The notes under the pieces were generated by a model that had not been told where the DNA came from, ran no database searches, and saw only the letters and a program-made list of their open reading frames with translations. Positions 5,189 to 8,658 of a stretch of 8,658 nt of DNA are shown piece by piece (positions within the stretch are counted from its first letter, which is position 1; every line of letters begins with the position of its first letter). Position numbers and translations under genes: made by a program. This stretch comes from Pseudomonadota bacterium (GTDB lineage Bacteria > Pseudomonadota > Gammaproteobacteria > Steroidobacterales > Steroidobacteraceae): NCBI GenBank assembly GCA_023433465.1, contig JAEZCR010000157.1:1-8658 (forward strand). Direction: 5' to 3'.

Positions 5189-7402
5189 ATGAAGTGGTTG
5201 CGTTCGATCTGCTGTCTACTGGGCTTGCTGGGCTCGTTGCAGTGCGCCGCGGGTGAAAGGATAGGCCTGGTGCTGGGCGGGGGCGGCGCGCGCGGCGCGG
5301 CCCACATCGGCGTGCTCAAGGTGCTCGAGCGCGAGCGCATTCCGATCCATGCGATCGCCGGGACGAGCGTGGGCGCGATCATCGGCGGGCTCTATGCCTC
5401 GGGAAAATCGCCCGAGGAGATCGAGCAGTTCGTGACCTCGATCGACTGGATAGACATCTTCCGGGACACCACCGCGCGCGCCGACCTGCCGATGCGGCAG
5501 AAGGAGACCGATCTCGGCATTCTCGCCAACCTCGAGATCGGCATCCACGACAAGAAGCTCACCTATCCGACGACGCTGGTGCGCGGGCAGAAGCTGGGAT
5601 TGCTGCTGCGCCGGGAATTCGTCAGCCGATCGGATCTCGAGTCGTTCGACGACCTGCCGATCCCGTTCCGCTGCGTCGCGACCGACATCGGCAACGTGAG
5701 GCCGGTGGTGTTCGATTCCGGCGACCTCGGGCTCGCGATCCGCAGCAGCATGGCGGTGCCCGGCGCGTTCGCGCCGGTGCGGCACCAGGGCAAACTACTC
5801 GTCGACGGTGGCATCGTCGACAACCTGCCGATCGAGGTCGCGCGCAGCATGGGCGTCGACCGGGTCATCGTCGTCGACGTCGGTGCTCCGCTCGAGCCCG
5901 CGGAGACCGTGGACACCACGTTCGAGATCCTGCTGCAGATGGTGAGCGGGATGATGCGCGACCGGACCGAGGCGAGTCTCGCGACATTGCGTCCGGGGGA
6001 CGTGTTGCTGCGGCCGGAACTGGCCGAGCTCACGAGCGCGGGCTTTCGGGAGACGCCGAGTGGAATCGCGCCGGGAGTGGCGGCCGCGGAAGCGGAGATC
6101 GCGAAGCTGCGCGCGTTCTCCGTGTCCGAGTCCGACTACACGGCGTGGCGCGAGGGCCAGCGGCACCAGTCGGAGAAGAGTCCGCTGGTGGCTTATGTGC
6201 ACGTCGACGATTCGGCGAGCGCAACCGCGAAGTTCGTGCGCGATCGCATCACCGCCAAGGCGGGCAAACCGCTCGACGTGGAGCAGCTCGAAAAGGACAT
6301 CGGCGGCGCATTCGGGCGCGGCACGTACGAGCGCATCACGTACAACCTGGGCGAGCGCGACGGACAGACCGGGCTGGAGGTGAAGCCAATGGATTCGTCG
6401 CTGGGGCGCGTGTTGTTCCGGGTCGGCATGCAGATCAGCGACGACTTCGAGGGGCGCGACGATTACCAGCTCAACATCGAGAGCCGCGTCACCGATCTGT
6501 CGGCGAAGGGCGCCGAGTGGCGCACGTTTGTCGGCATCGGGCGCGTGAGCGCGATTTCGACGGATCTGTACGCGCCGTTTGGACATCGCGGCAACTGGTT
6601 CGCGAATCCGGGGATCTCGTATACGTCGCTCAACCAGCTGGTCGTTCTGCGCGAAGAGTCCGGCGACCTGCCGGCGGCGGACTATCGCGTGAAGAGTCTG
6701 TACGGGGAGCTGCGCGTCGGGCGCGACTTCGGCGACCGGCTGCGCCTGTCCACCGCGGCGTTCCGCGGACACGATCACGCCGAACTACGCGTCGGCGATC
6801 CGGACCTGCCGCGCGACGTGAAGGTGGAGCTCGGGGGCCTCAACGTCAACCTGCTGTGGGACAGCCTCGACAACGTGCGCTTTCCGCGGCGCGGATTGCG
6901 AGCGGAATTCGGCTACTCGAGTTACGACGAGAGTTTCGGATCCGACGAGAACGGCAACGTGCTGCGCGCGGCGATCGACAAGCCGATGAGCTTCGGGCGC
7001 AACACGCTGATGCTGGGCGCGCGGGCCAACTACTCCAAGGACCTGGTGAACGCATACCAGGCCGAGGCGTCGCTCGGCGGGCTCGGGTTCCTCTCGGGAT
7101 TCGGCGACCGGGAACTGGTCGACAACCAGCAACTGCTCGTGCGGGCTATCTACTACCGCCGCATCAGCGAGCAGGGCCTGGTGTTCGACGTGCCGACGTA
7201 TCTCGGCGGCAGCCTGGAAGGCGGCAATGTGTGGGAGGACCACGATGACATGTCGCTGAACGATCTCATCGGCGCGGCCAGTCTGTTCCTCGGTGTCGAT
7301 CTTCCCATCGGCCCGCTGCAGCTGGGCTACGGCCGCACGTTCGACGGCAGCCAGACGTTCTATCTGACGTTTGGCTCACTAGTCCTGCCGAGATACCGCT
7401 GA
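5189..7402 (+). CDS. patatin-like phospholipase with POTRA and outer-membrane barrel (PlpD-like, type Vd)
   Basis: The 737-residue protein matches Pseudomonas PlpD in size and order. Residues 1-22 are a Sec signal peptide. The patatin domain spans about 25-310, with oxyanion loop GGGGARG (30-36), nucleophile Ser60 in GTSVGA, and catalytic Asp206 in VDGGIVDNLPI, so the Ser-Asp dyad is intact. Residues about 332-400 fit a single POTRA domain, and about 405-737 form a 16-strand-type surface-antigen barrel with repeated Tyr, Gly and Arg strands. The family secretes the esterase domain through its own barrel. Known members are class A1 phospholipases or lysophospholipases, and that activity is inferred here. 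The ATG at 5189 has GGAG 9 bases upstream. The last strand, FYLTFGSLVL, is followed by PRYR, so the protein does not end in the aromatic residue usual for barrels. It stops at the edge of the large inverted repeat. Confidence 0.95.
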   Translation: MKWLRSICCLLGLLGSLQCAAGERIGLVLGGGGARGAAHIGVLKVLERERIPIHAIAGTSVGAIIGGLYASGKSPEEIEQFVTSIDWIDIFRDTTARADLPMRQKETDLGILANLEIGIHDKKLTYPTTLVRGQKLGLLLRREFVSRSDLESFDDLPIPFRCVATDIGNVRPVVFDSGDLGLAIRSSMAVPGAFAPVRHQGKLLVDGGIVDNLPIEVARSMGVDRVIVVDVGAPLEPAETVDTTFEILLQMVSGMMRDRTEASLATLRPGDVLLRPELAELTSAGFRETPSGIAPGVAAAEAEIAKLRAFSVSESDYTAWREGQRHQSEKSPLVAYVHVDDSASATAKFVRDRITAKAGKPLDVEQLEKDIGGAFGRGTYERITYNLGERDGQTGLEVKPMDSSLGRVLFRVGMQISDDFEGRDDYQLNIESRVTDLSAKGAEWRTFVGIGRVSAISTDLYAPFGHRGNWFANPGISYTSLNQLVVLREESGDLPAADYRVKSLYGELRVGRDFGDRLRLSTAAFRGHDHAELRVGDPDLPRDVKVELGGLNVNLLWDSLDNVRFPRRGLRAEFGYSSYDESFGSDENGNVLRAAIDKPMSFGRNTLMLGARANYSKDLVNAYQAEASLGGLGFLSGFGDRELVDNQQLLVRAIYYRRISEQGLVFDVPTYLGGSLEGGNVWEDHDDMSLNDLIGAASLFLGVDLPIGPLQLGYGRTFDGSQTFYLTFGSLVLPRYR

Positions 7403-7506
7403 AGAGGGTGCCAGGCACGGAAAATGCGGGAGAAGCGGCGAAACGTCCAAGCAATGCGGTCCGTCAGCTCCGCTTCTCCCGGATTTTCCGTGCCTGGCAC
7501 CCTCTT
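7402..7506. repeat. 105-bp near-perfect palindromic element between two convergent genes
   Basis: Bases 7402-7438 and 7470-7506 are inverted copies of 37 bases with a single mismatch (7426 against 7482), around a 31-base centre. The element starts on the last base of the patatin stop codon and ends inside the ispB stop codon, so it fills the entire gap. Each outer end has its own small palindrome, GTGCCAGGCAC. RNA from either strand could form a very stable hairpin, so a bidirectional terminator or 3'-end stabiliser is plausible. There is no proper T-run after either arm, so it is not a classic intrinsic terminator. Size and sub-terminal palindromes also fit a REP/MITE-like mobile repeat; no convincing target-site duplication was found and no transposase is present. 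Confidence 0.9.
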
Positions 7507-8539
7507 AACTGGTGCGGTCCAGGGCGAAGCGCGCCAGCGCGATCAGCGCGCGGGAGTACGGCGACTCGGGGATGCCGTCGAGCGCGGCGATCGCCTGCGT
7601 CGTCTCGCGTTGCGCGAAGCCGATGGCGTAGTCGAGGCCGCCGGTGGACTCGATGGCCTCGACGATCGGGCCCAGTTGCGCGAGCCCGCCTTGCTCGATG
7701 GCGAGCCGGATCAGCGCACGCTGCTCGTCATTGCCGTGGCGCAGCGCGTGCAGCAGCGGCAGCGTGGGTTTGCCTTCCGCGAGATCGTCGCCGAGATTCT
7801 TGCCGCGCGTGGCCGGATCAGACCTGTAATCGAGCACGTCGTCGATGAGCTGGTACGCCGTGCCGAGATGTTTGCCGAAGCGGGCGAGACCGACTTGCTG
7901 CGCGGTGGGCGCGCCCGCGAGCACCGCCGCCACTTCCGCGCCGGCCTCGAACAGCCGCCCGGTCTTGCGATAGATGACTTCGAGATAACGCTGCTCGGTG
8001 GTCTCGGGATCGTGCGCGTTCATGAGCTGCAGAACTTCGCCTTCGGCGATCACGTTCGTCGCGTCGGACATGATCTCCATGACGCGCTGCGAGCCGACGT
8101 GCGCCATCATCTGGAACGCGCGCGAGTAGACGAAGTCGCCGACCAGCACACTGGCCTGGTTGCCGAAAAGGTTGTTAGCCGTCGCGCGCCCGCGCCGCTT
8201 CTGCGACCCGTCGACCACGTCGTCGTGCAGCAGCGTCGCCGTGTGGACGAACTCGATGAACGCCGCCGCCTCGATGTGTTTGTCGGATTCGATGCCGCAC
8301 GCGCGGCCCGCGAGCACGCAAAGCAGGGGACGTAATCGTTTGCCGCCACCGCCGATGATGTGCTCGGCGATCTGGTCGACGAGCGGCACCGTGCTCTTGA
8401 GCCGCAGGCGAATCATGGCGTCCACGGCCGCCAGGTCCGCTCGCACCAGGGTGCGGATTTCCTCCAGGGACATGGCGGGAGCGTCCCCGGGACGCTGATT
8501 GCTGCGCGACGTGGGCAGCGTTGTGACTTTTGAGCTCAT
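7505..8539 (-). CDS. ispB: octaprenyl (long-chain polyprenyl) diphosphate synthase
   Basis: This trans-prenyltransferase elongates farnesyl diphosphate with isopentenyl diphosphate to make the ubiquinone/menaquinone side chain. Substrate-binding GGGGKRLRP (63-71), first aspartate motif LLHDDVVD (Asp106, 107, 110), second motif LIDDVLD (Asp233, 234, 237) and GKNLGDDLAEGKPTLPLL (246-263) are all present. A small Ala lies five residues before the first motif, in the same HTATLLHDD context as E. coli IspB, fitting a long product of about C40. Similarity to E. coli IspB runs along the whole chain from MSLEEIRTL (Met23) onward. The start is uncertain: the ATG at 8539 gives 344 residues and the ATG at 8473 gives 322, nearly the E. 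coli length. Neither has a good ribosome site, and the 22 extra residues look unstructured. The stop lies in the large inverted repeat. Confidence 0.95.
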   Translation of the reverse strand: MSSKVTTLPTSRSNQRPGDAPAMSLEEIRTLVRADLAAVDAMIRLRLKSTVPLVDQIAEHIIGGGGKRLRPLLCVLAGRACGIESDKHIEAAAFIEFVHTATLLHDDVVDGSQKRRGRATANNLFGNQASVLVGDFVYSRAFQMMAHVGSQRVMEIMSDATNVIAEGEVLQLMNAHDPETTEQRYLEVIYRKTGRLFEAGAEVAAVLAGAPTAQQVGLARFGKHLGTAYQLIDDVLDYRSDPATRGKNLGDDLAEGKPTLPLLHALRHGNDEQRALIRLAIEQGGLAQLGPIVEAIESTGGLDYAIGFAQRETTQAIAALDGIPESPYSRALIALARFALDRTS

Positions 8540-8572
8540 TCAGGCCGTTGATTCTAATGGATTATTTATGGT

Positions 8573-8601
8573 TTGACCGGCTTTCGACGCGCCCTTAGAA
8601 T
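8573..8601 (+). promoter_or_regulatory. strong sigma-70 promoter reading out of the window (probably rplU-rpmA)
   Basis: TTGACC (8573-8578) and TAGAAT (8596-8601) each match consensus at five of six bases, with exactly 17 bases between them. GCGCGTCC follows the -10, a GC-rich discriminator typical of promoters for ribosomal components. In many gammaproteobacteria and betaproteobacteria ispB is divergent from rplU-rpmA, so the target is probably ribosomal protein L21, which starts beyond the window. The gene itself is not seen. Confidence 0.7.
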
Positions 8602-8607
8602 GCGCGT

Positions 8608-8658
8608 CCCCTCGGGATGGCACACGGCTTTAAGGCTTTGGTCCCGAAAGGATTTTTC
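8608..8658 (+). promoter_or_regulatory. untranslated leader with possible hairpin
   Basis: From the predicted start near 8608 to the window edge there is no start codon with a ribosome site. TCGGGA (8612-8617) and TCCCGA (8642-8647) can pair with 24 bases between them, and the loop holds two copies of GGCTTT. After the stem comes AAAGGATTTTTC. This could be a leader structure for autoregulation of a ribosomal protein operon or simply a transcribed leader. The run of five T is not directly next to the stem, so an attenuator is only a weak possibility. Confidence 0.35.

Noticed and set aside
4096..5382. 428-residue minus-strand open frame
   Set aside because: Low-complexity Arg/Glu/His-rich translation opposite the DUF418 and patatin genes; a shadow of those frames.
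6145..7248. 367-residue plus-strand frame inside the patatin gene
   Set aside because: Out-of-frame, Arg-rich translation; the patatin frame has continuous domain matches through the same region.
8561..8587. AATAAT with upstream TCGAAA as the ispB promoter
   Set aside because: The gap is only 15 bases and both hexamers are imperfect; too weak to annotate as a feature.

Overview
The window is high-GC Gram-negative DNA. It reads as a chromosomal segment of a free-living gammaproteobacterium, possibly of the Steroidobacter/Nevskia/xanthomonad neighbourhood. That placement is an inference from a PEP-CTERM/exosortase protein, a PlpD-type patatin and an ispB gene at a divergent intergenic region that looks like the usual ispB/rplU junction. 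No phage, transposase, CRISPR or plasmid genes are visible. Most of the window is ordinary chromosome; the less ordinary content is in the non-coding DNA.

Layout. (1) 1-607, minus: 3'-truncated gene for a secreted PEP-CTERM surface protein, with a sigma-54-like -24/-12 element just upstream. (2) 608-814: divergent spacer, no clear sigma-70 promoter seen. (3) 815-1720, plus: YihY/BrkB-family membrane protein. (4) 1728-2624, minus: alpha/beta hydrolase of the monoacylglycerol-lipase type, convergent with (3) across 7 bp. (5) 2625-2828: 204 bp upstream of the hydrolase, holding an imperfect hairpin and no recognisable promoter. (6) 2829-2905, minus: a lone tRNA-Pro(CGG) with encoded CCA and a good sigma-70 promoter, whose -10 sits in the loop of a 9-bp inverted repeat. 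(7) 2906-3085: tRNA promoter region plus a perfect 13-bp tandem repeat. (8) 3086-3826 and 3823-5091, plus: an unrecognised secreted six-cysteine protein translationally coupled (ATGA overlap) to a DUF418 membrane protein. (9) 5189-7402, plus: patatin-POTRA-barrel protein (PlpD-like). (10) 7402-7506: a near-perfect long inverted repeat with 37-bp arms, filling exactly the space between two convergent stop codons. (11) 7505-8539, minus: octaprenyl diphosphate synthase (ispB). (12) 8540-8658: divergent control region with a strong plus-strand promoter and an untranslated leader pointing out of the window, probably toward rplU.

Functional threads. Several products act at or beyond the membranes: an exosortase substrate, BrkB-type and DUF418 membrane proteins, a secreted small protein and an outer-membrane esterase. 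IspB makes the quinone side chain. Apart from the 3086/3823 pair, the genes look like single transcription units on alternating strands, so no shared pathway can be claimed. The most useful leads are the sigma-54 site on the PEP-CTERM gene, the 105-bp palindromic element at 7402-7506, the coupled secreted/DUF418 pair, and the dyad around the tRNA-Pro promoter.
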